From positions 8,361,980-8,425,979 of the forward strand of contig CM037877.1 of assembly GCA_021292165.1 (NCBI GenBank): a DNA stretch of 64,000 nucleotides. The letters are read 5' to 3'. Source of the DNA: Shinisaurus crocodilurus (Eukaryota > Chordata > Lepidosauria > Squamata > Shinisauridae). Each line of letters starts with the position of its first letter. The first letter of the stretch is position 1. Of the stretch, positions 9,790-21,351 are shown piece by piece. Both the position numbers and the translations under genes were made by a program. The notes beneath the pieces are model-generated. The model was not told where the DNA came from. It was given only the letters and a program-made list of their open reading frames with translations, and did no database searches.

Positions 9790-10680
9790 GGTCCGGTCGC
9801 CGCCGCCACGTGCGCTCCTGACCCGGCCTAGCTTGGGAAGAGGCGCCCAGCCGTCCAGCAGGTCCCCGAGCGGCAGCGCCTCCCACAGCGACGCACTGCT
9901 GCACAGCGGGTTGTGGCTCAGGTCCAGCGTGGTTGCCGCCACCAATGGTGAGGTTGTGAGAGCTGGACTGACCCGGGTTCAAAAGCTCCCCTAGCCAATG
10001 ACCCTCAGTCCCAGTCACGCAGGAGGAAGGAGGAGATAACAGCAGTTAATAAAGATTAAAGAGTTTATTTGTAAGACCCAATTACATGGGATTAAGGCAA
10101 TCAATGCATCTCTACTCACTACATCATTGCAGACTCAAATCCTATACCCCAGTGGTAAGGCTAGATGAAGTGAAGTCCAGAACAATACACATGTCGTGTC
10201 GAGATGAACAAGCAGCAGAGAAGAGAGGAGAGCAAGTGAAGCTATCAGCAACTGTGTTAGCTTTTATACCACAGACCCTGCACCTATAAATAGGATATTA
10301 CTCACCCCAGTTGTATAACCTATTCATCAACATGTTGATCCAAACCTATTCAAGGTTGCTGAGTCACATCATCCCGAGACTATGTCTCGTGACCAAAGGC
10401 CTTGTGTACTTGAACTCAAGTGACACCCACCAGGTCAGGTGATAATCTCGATGTCAGGTGGTAATCTCGTTCTGCCTATGCAAAACCCAACAGAGGTTGT
10501 GGACGGCGGGCGGCAGGTCGGCGGGCGGCTCCAGCAGGCGTGGTGAAGCAGAAGCACGACGGGCAGCTGCAGCCCACCTGGAGTAGCAGCAGCAGCAGCA
10601 GCAGCAGCAGCATCTCGGCCAGCAGCAGCGCGCTCAGCAGGGCCCGTCCAGGATGGCCGGCTGGGTGCTGGGTCATGCTA
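9790..10680 (-). pseudogene. Captured fragment of a leucine-rich-repeat gene (signal peptide, LRRNT, LRR)
   Basis: On the minus strand an ATG at about 10676 opens a peptide with a strongly hydrophobic leucine run (encoded by the CAG/AGC repeat at 10584-10612). It ends in a cysteine cluster CSCPSCFC, as in a signal peptide followed by an LRR N-terminal cap. A shifted frame then reads LEPPADLPPAVHNLTIGGGN, typical of the end of an LRRNT. After the solo LTR is removed, a third frame reads TTLDLSHNPLCSS, a leucine-rich repeat. At least two frameshifts plus the LTR make it a pseudogene. The fold is inferred from motifs; the parent gene is not identified. Confidence 0.5.
9955..10492 (-). mobile_element. 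Solo LTR of an LTR retroelement (538 bp), 5-bp TSD
   Basis: On the minus strand it starts TGTTGGGTTTTGC and ends CAGCTCTCACA. The flanks carry a perfect 5-bp duplication GAGGT (9950-9954, 10493-10497). A TATA box (TATAAAAG, complement of 10260-10269) is followed downstream by a polyadenylation signal AATAAA (complement near 10067), the correct LTR order. No internal gag or pol sequence remains, so it is a solo LTR from recombination. It sits inside the captured LRR fragment. Confidence 0.88.
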
Positions 10681-11610
10681 TCCTCACTTGGGCATCCCCG
10701 TGGGAGGCGCCGGGGAGGAAGGGACGGAGGAGCCCACGCCTTCCTCCCCGCCCCACTGTCAGCTGCGCCTGCCCGGGGACGGAGGCTTAGATGGTGAGCG
10801 CCGGGCCTGGCGGAGCGTCTGCTGCGGCAGCCTCGCGGGAGAGCAGGCAGGGCAGCGAGCCGGAGGAGAAGCGGGCAGAGGCGCCCCAGCTCATGATGGC
10901 GGGCGGAGGCGCCCCCCCCCGCCGAGGAAAGCCGAGCGCGACACCGAGCCCGCCCACAACCCCCCCGCACTGACATGGTGGTGCCTTTCTGCGCACCCTT
11001 CAGCCACGCGCCCTAGGCAGCCGCCTAGTTGGCCTAGTGGTAGCGCCGGCCCTGTCCTCCACTACCTTCTCAGGCAGGCGAAGCTCCAACCAAGGCACAT
11101 CAGGGGGTGAAGAGTGCTCAGCTCCAGGGCCACCTTTGCTTGGGACATGGCCCAGATTTGTGTGGTAGGCCACTCATCTCTGCAAACCCCCATTTGCATT
11201 CTGAGCTAGGGTGCCTCTGATAATTCTTCCCATCTGAATTTCTCCATGAATCCGAGGGTTCCAAATTACCTGATCTTACACTTGCTGTTTCAGCCCCCGT
11301 GCAGCGGGCCTGACAGGACCTCGACTGATTCCCTGGAAGTGATAAGTCAGCTCCAGGTTTGCTTTCAAGGAGGCAAGCTCATTGAGCAACTTACAACATA
11401 CATGTGTGCCCAAATAAAGCTGGTTCGGGCCTCAGCATGGCTGTCAGGCACCGCTCGAAGTCCGAACGCTGAAACAAAGCAGACAGTAGCTTCTTATACA
11501 TTTTTGCTGTTTACACTTGATGCTGAACATCATGACTACTAGCTGTTTGAAGCTGACAGCTGAGCAAAACACCAACTCTAAGTTAATCAGCAGGATGAGT
11601 AAGGTTGGCA

Positions 11611-11896
11611 CTAGGGATGTGGACATACCCGTTTGCCCATGCACCGCAAGATCACAGGTCTCCCCCGCCTTGATCGCTTAGGCGCTGCATGGTGCCTGCC
11701 AGCTGATGCAGCTGCCGAGCCGCTCGTAACACTGCCGGGTCCCCAGTGGTACTCTTCCGGGTTCCTGGCACTGTGTAATTTACATGATGAACGTGAGCCG
11801 AGCTGGGGAAAGGCAAGTTACGCGGGGCACGAGGGGTCGAACGGGGCGAGTTCGCCCCCGTTTCCACTCCCCGTATGATTTTCGCAGCATCCCTAG
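11611..11896. mobile_element. CTAGGGATG-ended MITE
   Basis: The ends are C-TA-GGGATGTGG and CAGCATCCC-TA-G, an inverted pair. TA could be the target duplication, or TTGGCA/TTGGCG (11605-11610, 11897-11902) a longer one. It shares its GGGATGT terminus with the family at 27772, 42771 and 63681, although the interior differs. Confidence 0.6.
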
Positions 11897-11899
11897 TTG

Positions 11900-12395
11900 G
11901 CGCAAGCATTCGTGATGGGGCGTGGTATCCACACCTGATACTGGTTCCCATCATAGCTGGCTATGAGCGGGGATAAGCATGTGTATCTCTCTTCGCTTCG
12001 CATGCCAAGAATTCATTAAGGTAGCTTGACCATCCTTTGACCCATCTCTTGTGCTGAGAACCGAAGCAGCTTCCCAAGAGACAGGCATGCAGGGAGAAGA
12101 GAGAGAGATGCTAAGATGCTTTCAGGGCCTCTCTCAGACCCAAGGAAAAGGGAAGATGCTTTCGGGTCCAACAGTGGTTCTCACAGGCCCAACACATGCG
12201 CACTAGTGATGTGCCATAGATAGATAGATGATAGATAGGTAGTTTATTCAGATCACTGTCAATGGAGTTCACCACAGTCAGCAGTTCATATCTTGCTCTT
12301 TTCTTTTTTCTTTTTCTTTACCCCCACAGGTTACCAATGCACATCAGCAGTGCATCTGCACATGGCTTAAGTCATAGCACACACACACACACAAA
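11900..12395. other. No gene seen; short microsatellites
   Basis: A GATA-type microsatellite lies at about 12215-12242, a pyrimidine-rich tract at 12300-12320 and an AC run near 12379-12392. There is no coding signal. Confidence 0.4.
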
Positions 12396-12400
12396 TACTA

Positions 12401-12489
12401 TTGATGTGATTACATGAAAACTCCTTTTTGCACAATGATGTGCACACGGGCCCTGCACAGTGCAAAAAGGAATCGTGAGATCACATCAA
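12401..12489. repeat. Short inverted repeat (MITE-like, 89 bp)
   Basis: The left arm TTGATGTGAT...CCTTTTTGCAC is mirrored by GTGCAAAAAGG...ATCACATCAA on the right, with small indels. No target duplication was resolved. It could be a tiny terminal-inverted-repeat element. Confidence 0.45.
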
Positions 12490-13079
12490 GCATTCTTTTT
12501 TGCATGAGTTGATCAATGCAGTATGTGCCGGTCTGCATCAACATCCTGTAAGGAGAAAAAGACATCATAAACTGAAACCTGCTCTACGGTTCTTAGAAGT
12601 GAACAATAACAAATCAGAAAAACAGGGTTTACTGTATCATTGCATCCTCCCTGCTAAAGTGAGTGTTCCAAGCAGCGTTTGTTTATTTGTTTGTTTAAAT
12701 GCTTGTTGGACTTCTGCAACTTTTGGAGTTCCCCCACGTATGTGATACTTACCTCCTTTTTATCAGTGGCCTTGCATTGCCTACATTCTCGGCAGACACA
12801 CTGCCTGAGTTCACTACTAGGAGTGATGGTGTACATCTGCTCATTTCTATCCTGGAAGATGGTGAAATTGCCCTTGACACCACATAGTTTCTTCTCCTCT
12901 CCTTAAGTTCCTGCTTGTTTCTCTTCGCATGCATGCCCAGCCCTGGGTAAACTGGGTAAGTTCTGTTCAAAAAATGAACTGTATTGATTGGGCAGTATCC
13001 TACTGTGTCATTCTGTTGGGGCAAATGATGTTAGGTTCTGAACTAGGTTCTGAACTATGCGCAAGAGGAGAATCCAACT

Positions 13080-13210
13080 AAAGTTACATTTGTGCAAGCA
13101 CAGTTGCACAAGCAGTCATGCAGTAAACTATGTGCACACAACTTTTGTGCAACTGCTTGCACAACCAGTAGTACAAGCACAATGGGCAACTGCTTGCACA
13201 ACCGAAAGAT
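13080..13210. repeat. Clustered GTGCAAGCA / TGCTTGCAC inverted words
   Basis: The words TTTGTGCAAGCA, GTTGCACAAGCAG, TTGTGCAACTGCTTGCAC and GCAACTGCTTGCACAACC alternate in both orientations within 130 bp. The left and right halves are roughly inverted copies, suggesting a palindromic MITE with repeated subterminal motifs. No coding potential is seen. Confidence 0.4.
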
Positions 13211-13284
13211 TAAGTGGTACTCCACTACCATTATTTGAGTTTGCAGAATGACACCATTGGATACTGCTCAATATCTCATACATT

Positions 13285-13345
13285 CCCTAGATCGGAGTTG
13301 TAGTCCAACAACATCTTGGGGGCCTTGTTCCCCAGCCCCGGGTTA
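13285..13345. repeat. hAT terminal fragment (ACAACATCTTGGGGG type)
   Basis: GGAGTTGTAGTCCAACAACA followed by GTTCCCCAGCCC resembles one terminus of the hAT MITE at 50665-50937. The other end is missing. Confidence 0.4.
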
Positions 13346-13639
13346 GAACTTTCTTCTTGCAGTGTTCATTTCCCCTTTGACTGTATTAGGATTATTTTTA
13401 TTTTTAATATGGGAGGCAACTGAAATATCCCCCCCCCCACAACACCTGCAGTCTGAAGAGGGACCGTACAGGAAGAGATACATGAGCTGCACGGGCTGAT
13501 CATAAGCTTCAGCTTTTGGTGTCCTTACAACACTGAGAAATCCATCTCATTCTCCTCCATTTGTCAGAAGTTGGATTTGTGCATTGGGCATTAACATTCA
13601 TGACCATTGCCCCTCTGTTTCATTTTTCATAAACCGCAT

Positions 13640-14200
13640 CCAGGAAGAGGCATACGATTGATTAACACCAGTTGGCCACACAGGAGCCATGCGTCAGTCA
13701 CTAATTCCTCCCCTTGCATTCAAGCCACATTCAAGCTTTAATTAAGAATCTTCTGCTCTCCGTTTGCCATTATCTCTCACTGATCCAGTATAATGACCAG
13801 GTCCCAAAACCCCTGTTATGCCACGTGGTTCCAGGAGCCCCATTCCCCCATTCTGAACAAGCTGCTCTTCGGAATGAGCCTGACATGGGCTATGGCTTGC
13901 AAAGACCCTGTTACTCTCCCAGATTCCAGACCTGCAAGGTCACTTCATCAAACTGAAGCTCATTAAAAGGAGAGAAGAGAGGTGATCTAGCATTCTGACC
14001 TCAGATATTGTAGCTGAAAAAGGCCTTTGCCATTTATATTTCAACTTCCAATGAGTATGTGACTTGGGGCTGCGAGGATTTGTAGCTGACACTCAATAGA
14101 AGCTGCTCTCGAATTTTTGACAAATCCCATCTTGAACCGAGAAGAGAAACAGATATTGATCCTAAGTGTACCTAATTCATCTCTGCACTTGTAATCCCAA
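13640..14200. other. Candidate conserved non-coding DNA
   Basis: The block is low in known repeats, with AT-rich words such as TTTAATTAAGAATC and GATTGATTAAC and no reading frame of interest. The composition is consistent with conserved regulatory DNA, but this is unproved. Confidence 0.22.
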
Positions 14201-14384
14201 AAGAAAATGCCTTCTATGACCAGAGGGCGTTCAATATTTTTTCCATCTTGTAAAATAAACAGCAGTTATTTTGGCGTGTCTTCATGCGTCAGGAGCAACA
14301 TTGTAAGTAAACAAAGCACTGATTTCCCCCTCCCAAACACTCAGACACACTTTCTCTTCCTCTGTTCTTTATTCTGTCCATGCC

Positions 14385-14427
<43 letters not shown>

Positions 14428-14428
14428 G
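14385..14428. repeat. (TTTC)n microsatellite
   Basis: About eleven CTTT units form a tetranucleotide microsatellite. Confidence 0.95.
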
Positions 14429-14789
14429 GGGCTAATTAAAGTATATACCATAATTTCCATAGATCAAAATCCCAAAAAATATTGCTTCAGTATTTGGGTG
14501 AAGCTGTTGGGGGTGTCCATTCTTTCTCTGAGGGGTAGGTAGAGATGTCAGGAGTATGGAGTCTCAGGTCCTGAGACACAGGGGCAGAGTCTGGGAAGGA
14601 AGGAAGCAGTGGTGCCTGTTGCATTGCGGGGGGGGGGGGGAGAAAGCTAGTGAGATAAGAGTGGAGCCACGGGATACCTACTTGGGACAGAGGATGTCAC
14701 GTGATCAGTCTGAGGAAGAGCCTGTGTATGTCTGATGTCTTAGATAGGGTTTTATAAGAAATTAGTTTCAGTTTGTTTTTCATCAGGTA

Positions 14790-14945
14790 CAGTCATGCCT
14801 TGGATTGAGAGCATAATTCATTCTGGAAACGTGCTTGTAATCCAAAACACTCTTATATCAAAATGAAATCCTCCCCCCAAAAATTGTACAGAGATTTTTA
14901 ATTTAAGCCGTACTACAGTATTTGTATTGCAAGATGTCAACCTGG
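14790..14945 (+). mobile_element. TA-target DNA transposon (Tigger/pogo-like), one end
   Basis: Following TA at 14788-14789, the terminus CAGTCATGCCTTGGATTG leads into GAGAGCATAATTC, TTTTAATTTAAGCCGTAC and TTGTATTGCAAGATGTC. The same order is seen on the reverse strand of the complete 200-bp copy at 44526-44725. The second terminus is missing here. Confidence 0.65.
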
Positions 14946-15289
14946 CTCCTCAACACTAATCACTGGCTCCTCAACCTGGACCCTCAATCTATTGAAATAC
15001 ACAATCAGTACCATTTATTTCCTATCTCCACTCCTGGACATTCTGTTTTTTTTCTCATGCTGACCTAGCACCCTGGTCAGGTGCTAGGTCATACTGACTC
15101 TCTATAAAAACAGATATGTTAAATGACTGAGAACTATCCCCATGTGAAGAACACGAGCATCATTTATGTTGGAACAATTATATAGCTACATCTGCATCTG
15201 TATCTATAGATATTGATAATGTAATGGGGAAATATGCCTAATGACAGGCACAATAGATTTGAAAGAAAACTGTCTGGCAGGAGAGATGC

Positions 15290-15640
15290 CTTGCATTGTT
15301 TGGAGGACACCTGTGGTTAATTATTGCCTCTGAATACATTAAAGTCACTTTGCGAGCCTATATATCTTCATAGACTGTTTCACGATATTAAGTGACAAAG
15401 GCTTAATAATCAAAAGTCCTGAGTTAGCAAATGTTTTCTAATTTTAATAACTTCTTGTTGTAATTACCAAGTCTTGGAGTGAAATGATTTAATTAGAAAG
15501 TAATCAAGAAGTGTCTACTGTTAATTGAAGGAATTATAAAAGATCTACATTTTTAATATATTTCTGGAGTAATAAAACTATAGTTTACCGTCATTATTTT
15601 TTAAATCATGCTGATGAGAAAAGTTTGATACCTAAAAGAG
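15290..15640. other. Candidate conserved non-coding element
   Basis: A 350-bp AT-rich, non-repetitive block has words such as GGTTAATTATTGCC, GGCTTAATAATC, GATTTAATTAG and TAATCAAGAAG. No transposon features are present. The density of homeodomain-like sites resembles vertebrate developmental enhancers, inferred from composition only. Confidence 0.28.
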
Positions 15641-15649
15641 AGGTGCTAT

Positions 15650-16610
15650 ACCATGTTCCGTGTGTCTAGGAGTGGGTTGGGAGGTAACTGGTCTTGTTCC
15701 ACATACATTTTAGATGGACATTTGCACTCTGTGATTATTTGCCAACCTGCCCTCAGCATCTTAAAGGCCCACTTCTTAATTACCATTGTAGAATCTGCTG
15801 TGAGAATTCAAGTGGAGGTAGATCAAAATGAACCCACCCCACCCCAAAACACCTGCCCCCATTTTGAACTGGTCTGGGGCCTAGTCAAATCAGGACAAAC
15901 AACCCTTCTTCTACCATCACACAATCTTCCTGGACAACCAATCTTTCCAAAGTGATATGGATCTTACCTTCAGGAAGAGGATAACTACTGATGGGGAGGG
16001 ATTTTGGTGGTAGTGACCCGACCCCTTCCTGCCACTTCTTCTGGGGGAAACTGGAGCAGACAATTCCAGTGAGAGTGACTATAGCAGAGGACTCTCCAAG
16101 GATAACTCCAGTTGCTGGAATTCTGATTTGCTTCTGGTATCAATCTTAGGGTCAGCTACCCCAAATATGGATATCTGAATAGTGGCCCCCACAAAAAAAA
16201 AAAACACTCCCCCACATCGCATGTAATATACAAAGTGCATGCTCACATTTTTAATGTGTTGTCATTTAAAATACACACAAGAGAGGGCCTGACTACAGTT
16301 GTTCTATATTTTAAAGAGGAAATCTCTCCTCTTTCCCAATATAATCTACTACAGGGAGAACAGGGAGCAAAAGTCCGAAGACACAGAATGTGTGAAGGTC
16401 AGCTTTTGCGTTTCCAAACACATTAGTTGTATAAGTTTCTGATGTGGGACTCCCAAACTGTATGGTGTGTGTGTGTGTGTGTGTATGTATGTAATGTATG
16501 AATCAAACCTTTGTCTCTTTAAGAAGAACACATATGGAATGGTCCACACTTCTACCTGGTTTCACCTGGACTTGCCTTTTTTTCTCCTACCTAATGCACC
16601 TACTTGGATT
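15650..16610. other. No gene seen
   Basis: The block holds an A-run near 16193 and a TG microsatellite at about 16462-16492. Reading frames present have no recognisable domain. Confidence 0.4.
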
Positions 16611-16617
16611 TTGTCTT

Positions 16618-16697
16618 AGAATCATAGAATCATAGAATAGTAGAGTTGGAAGGGGCCTATAAGGCCATCGAGTTTAACCCCCTGCTCAGTGCAGGAT
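16618..16697 (-). repeat. CR1 LINE 3' end fragment
   Basis: TAGAATCATAGAATCATAGA followed by GAGTTGGAAGGGGCCTATAA and GCTCAGTGCAGG is the reverse complement of a CR1 3' terminus, about 80 bp long. Confidence 0.82.
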
Positions 16698-16699
16698 TA

Positions 16700-17325
16700 C
16701 AACTGGGATTACAGCTCTTGGCTCTAATTTGTAATTTGAGCCTTTTCATCATTCCTGCTACTTACACCACATCACCTAGTGCTCCGCTCTAAAATGGCAG
16801 TGGTCAACAGGTGGCCCACAGATCACATACAGACCTCCAGAGGGCTTTTGGTGATCTTGTAACCCTCTGTGGTGTGATCCATCTGGTGCCACAGAACAGC
16901 ATGCTCCAGAGGTTTCTGCTTTATTTTTGTTTTATTGAATACATACTGAGTCTGTCTGTTCCCTGGCATGTAAGGGTTATTCCGAATCTGCTCCCAGCAA
17001 TTTTATAGGGCATGCTGAATGTGTGAAGCAGCCATGAGTCTCTTGATGTCAATTACAGAAGAAAATGTGATGGGAATTATAGTTCTGTAGGGGGAACAGG
17101 AACACAGTACATTGGGCAATGCGTGTGGAGCTACAAGCAGGAACCTGAGGAACAGAAACTGAGGGTAGACCTACTCATGCATGCTTGCCATTGAATGACT
17201 CGTGATGCAATGGCTTGCGTGTGTGAATGGGTTTTCACAGATCCTTTCTTTCACTCTGATTCAGCTATTTGATGACATCACATAAAAGTACCCCAAGGGA
17301 TTACAGCTCAAGGGGTGTGTGTGAC
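16700..17325. other. No gene seen
   Basis: I see no repeat boundary or coding signal in this stretch. Confidence 0.4.
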
Positions 17326-17404
17326 AAGATGTGACAAGGGGAGTGGTGAACACTTCATGATGGTGTGGTCCCTGCTGCCTTGAAGGAAGCAGTAGTGTGA
17401 TCAC

Positions 17405-18063
17405 TGCGACGACACAGTCCCTTACACTTTAGGACCAGGCGCATAAACCCTTCTCAGGCTAAGCATCAACACTTAAAAACCTGAGGGGAGGGTCAAATGA
17501 AACCTTTCCCCTACTAATGAGGGAAAAGATTAATGCTGGTTATTAAGGATCTAGCTTAAATTTAGGATACTGTGGGTACAAAGGTGTGTGTGTGTGTAGA
17601 TTTAAAAGTAATGCAGGTTAATAGCACCAAGCTGACACGTAGGATTTGGGTAGCAAACAAAATAAAAATAAGTTTATTTTAATTCTCAAAATCTTAGTTC
17701 CAGAAAATAACTTTAAACCTGCCTACACCAAACACTTTGTAATTAACCTAAGTCCCTATCATTCTAAATACTTTCACTCCTCAGACAAGCACTGATTTCT
17801 CTAAAAACTCCTGACAAGACACAAATAACCCAACTAACCTAACTCCCAAACTCTCTAACACTCCCAACACACTCTAACCTAACACACTAACTCACCCAAC
17901 TCGACTAACTCTGACATCACTCAAACAAACACTCCTTATATACTCCTCCCCCCACCCTTTCCAAGACATCACAAACCACACCCACTCGGTTCAACATTCT
18001 AGACACACTAAACATACTAATGCAGACATACACCAGGGAACTGAATTGTGGGGTTACGCCACA
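17405..18063 (-). mobile_element. Solo LTR (659 bp) inside L2, 5-bp TSD
   Basis: The plus-strand ends are TGCGACGACACAG and GGTTACGCCACA, so TG...CA. A perfect 5-bp duplication ATCAC lies at 17400-17404 and 18064-18068. On the minus strand a TATA-like GTATATAAGG (complement near 17936-17945) precedes AATAAA (complement near 17672), giving minus orientation. L2 sequence is continuous across the empty site. No internal coding region remains. Confidence 0.85.
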
Positions 18064-18447
18064 ATCACTCCTGGAAAATGAACAAACAGACAAACAAAAA
18101 AAACAAAAAACAAACCCAACCTCACTGGACCCAAAGATCCATGCCAACTATCATCCAGACACAAATACCCCCTCTTCCTGGATAAAGTGCTTGAGAGAAT
18201 GGTGATGTATGAGCTGCAGGTACTCTTGGATGAAACTGATTATCTGGATCCATTCCAGTTTGGGGTCAGACTTGTTTTTGGCACAGAATCAGCCTTGGTT
18301 GCTTCTGAATGACCTTCTTCAGGAGAGGGACAAGAGGATTGCAACCCTCTTACTTCTTCATAGAATCTTAGAATCATAGAAAAGTAGAGTTGGAAGGGGC
18401 CTACAAGGCCATCGAGTCCAACCCCCTGCTCAATGCAGGAATCTAGG

Positions 18448-21313
18448 TCAAAGCATCTCTGACAGATGTCTGTCCAGCTGCACCTTGAATGCCTCCAGAG
18501 TGGGAGAGCCCACAAACTCCCTAGGTAGTTGATTCCATTGTCTTATTGCTCTGACAGTCAGGAAATTTTTCCTGATGTTTAGGTGGAATCTAGGTTCCTG
18601 TAACTTGAGCCCATTATTCCGTGTCCTGCAAACTGGGATGACCGAGAAGAGATCTTTTCCCTCCTCTGTGTGACATCCCTTCAAATACTGGAAGAGTGCG
18701 ATCATATCTCCCCTCAGTCTCCTCTTCTGAAGGCTAAACATGCCCAGTTCTTTCAGTCTCTCCTCATAGGGCCTTGTTTCCAGTCCCTTTATCATCCTTG
18801 TTGCCCTCCTCTGAACCCTCTCCAGTTTGTCTATGTCCTTCTTAAAGTGAGGTGCCCAGAACTGGACGCAGTACTCAAGATGAGGCCTAACCAGTGCCGA
18901 GTAAAGGGGAATTATCACTTCCCGCGATTTGGAAGCTATACTTCTATTAATACAGCCCAAAATTGCATTTGCCTTCTTTGCAGCCACATCGCATTGCTGG
19001 CTCATATTCAGTTTGTGATCTACCACAATTCCAAGATCCTTCTCACTTGTAGTATTGTTGAGCCAAGTGTCCCCCATTCTGTAACTCTGCATTTGGTTTC
19101 CTCTCCCTAGGTGCAGCACTTGGCATTTATCCCTATTAAATTTCATTCTGTTGTTTTCGGCCCAGCGCTCCAGCCTATCGAGGTCACTTTGGATTTTGTT
19201 TCCGTCTTCCAGAGTATTAGCTGTTCCACCCAACTTTGTATCATCTGCAAATTTGATAAGCATTCCCTGTACCTCCTCATCCAAGTCATTAATAAAAATG
19301 TTGAAGAGCACCGGGCCCAGGACCGAGCCCTGTGGTACCCCGCTCGTTACCTCTCCCCAGTTTGAGAAGGAACCATTGATAAGCACTCTTTGAGTCCGAT
19401 TTTTTAGCCAATTGTTGATCCACCTGATAGTTGTTCCATCTAGCCCACTCTTAGCTAGCTTACTAATCAGGATATCATGAGGCACTTTGTCGAAAGCTTT
19501 GCTGAAGTCCAGGTATATAATGTCCACAGCATTCCCACAGTCCACAAGGGAGGTTACCCGATCAAAAAATGAGATCAGATTAGTCTGACAGGATTTGTTC
19601 TTGACAAATCCATGCTGGCTTCTAGTAATCACTGCATTGTTTTCAAGGTGCTTGCAGACTGACTTCTTTATAATCTGCTCAAAAATCTTCCCGGGGATTG
19701 ATGTCAGACTGACTGGCCTATAGTTCCCAGGTTCCTCCTTCTTGCCCTTTTTGAAGATGGGAACAACATTTGCCCTCCTCCAGTCGTCTGGCACTTCACC
19801 TGTCCTCCATGATTTCTCAAAGATAATAGACAGTGGTTCTGAGAGTTCTTCTGCCAGTTCCTTTATTACTCTAGGATGCAGCTCATCAGGCCCTGGAGAT
19901 TTAAACTCGTTCAGAGTAATCAGGTGCTCCTTGACCATTTGCCTATCAATCTCAAGCTGCAATTCTGCCCCTTCAGTCTGCACTTCAGGTTTGCCAGGGG
20001 GGTCATAGACCCTCTTTTGGGAGAAGACCGAGCCGAAGTAGGAATTGAACACTTCTGCCTTTTCTTTGTCTTCTGTTATCAATTTGCCATCCTCATTGCG
20101 TAGTTGAACCACCAGTTCTTTCTTCTGTCTTTTACTGTGCATGTATCTGAAGAAAGCTTTTTTGTTGCTTTTAGCATTCCTCGCTAACCTTAGCTCATTC
20201 TCAGCTTTAGCCTTCCTGACACTATTCCTGCAGTTCTGTGCTACCTGCCTGTACTCTTCCCTTGTAGCCTGTCCTTCCTTCCACTTCCTATACGTGTCCT
20301 TTTTTGTTTTCAGGTCATCTTTGAGTTTATTGTGAAGCCACATTGGCTTCTTCTGTTGCCCTCTGCCTTTTTTCCTTGTGGGAATTGTTTGCAATTGTGC
20401 CTTTAAAATTTCCTTTTTTAAAAACTCCCACCCCTCCTGGGCTCCCTTTCTCGTGAGAGTCACATGCCATGGGATCTTACTAATCATTGTTCTGAGTTTG
20501 TTAAAATTGGCTTTCCTAAAATCCAGGGTACGTGTTTGGCTACACTCAGCTTTTGCTTCTGTTAGAATCAAGAACTCAAGTATAACATGGTCACTTTCCC
20601 CCAGAGTTCCCGAAACTGCCACTTTATCCACTAACTCGTCTCTGTTGGTTAGAATCAGGTCAAGGATAGCCGATCCTCTAGTTCCTTCCTCCACTTTCTG
20701 TAGGAGGAAGTTATCAGCAGCACAGCTCAGGAATTTCTTGGAGGGGCCATGTTTGGCTGAATAAGTCTCCCAACAGATATCAGGGAAATTGAAGTCCCCC
20801 ATTACTACCACATCGTGCCTCCTTGAAACAATGGCAATTTGCTTTTCAAAAGTTCCATCCTCGTCTTCTCCTTGATTGGGTGGTCGGTAGTAGACTCCAA
20901 CCGCTATGTTCGTTTTATTCTTTGCCCCCTTTATTTTAACCCAGATGCTCTCAATGGGGCTGCCAAGCTCCTCTTCCTGTATCTCTGTGCAGAGATACGT
21001 ATTTTTAACATACAGTGCAACTCCACCTCCCTTTCTGTTGCTTCTGTTCCTTTTGAACAAGTTATACCCTTCAATTGCTGTATTCCAGTCATGGGAGTCA
21101 TCCCACCAGGTTTCAGTTATCCCTATCAAGTCGTACTTGCCCTCATGTATCAAGAGTTCAAGTTCGTCTTGTTTATTGCCCATACTCATTAGTATAGAGA
21201 CATTGAAGACTATTTGCTTTATAGTCCGACTTTCCCCCTACATTTTGTGGTAGATTATCAATGGGCACCGCTGGAGCTGTTCTCTCCATTGTGGCATAGA
21301 GGCCTTCTTCCAT
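18448..21313 (-). CDS. CR1 ORF2: AP endonuclease plus reverse transcriptase (one frameshift)
   Basis: A 913-residue open frame (18448-21189) encodes the CR1 polyprotein that nicks target DNA and copies element RNA. The apurinic-endonuclease-like domain occupies about residues 1-215, with ITETWWD (24-30), GDFN (131-134) and SDH (199-201). The reverse transcriptase is at about 380-720, with PGPDELHPR (432-440), LDFSKAFD (560-567), GVPQGSVLGP (617-626) and catalytic FADD (647-650). A C-terminal region follows. The natural start is probably the ATG at 21313: the stretch 21313-21196 reads QCLYTN in another frame, just where CR1 proteins read YTNARSMGN. A deletion of about 5 bp near 21196 therefore breaks the frame. 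Otherwise no stop is seen. Confidence 0.92.
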
Positions 21314-21351
21314 TGGTACCCCCGAGTTTATGTCTCCCTCCCCTGTTGGAT

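Larger units (their letters stand above)
9536..11054. mobile_element. hAT element (1.5 kb) carrying a captured GC-rich gene fragment
   Basis: The termini are CAGGACCGGTGC and GCGCCGGCCCTG, with a perfect 8-bp target duplication TCCTCCAC (9528-9535, 11055-11062). Both ends match the 164-bp MITE at 1243-1406, including CCTAGGCAGCCGCCTAG. Between the ends there is no transposase. Instead there is a GC- and CpG-rich segment with protein-like content on the minus strand (see 9790-10680), plus a solo LTR at 9955-10492 inserted later. This is the structure expected of a transposon that captured host DNA, a Pack-type element. Confidence 0.88.

Noticed and set aside
9556..11110. Several overlapping 70-170-codon frames on both strands in the GC-rich block
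   Set aside because: High GC removes stop codons. Only the minus-strand pieces with signal-peptide, LRRNT and LRR words were kept, as a pseudogene.
18670..21253. Plus-strand reading frames across the CR1 (for example 18670-19110, 20378-20764, 20839-21192)
   Set aside because: They are antisense shadows of the CR1 ORF2, which has endonuclease and reverse-transcriptase motifs in order on the minus strand.
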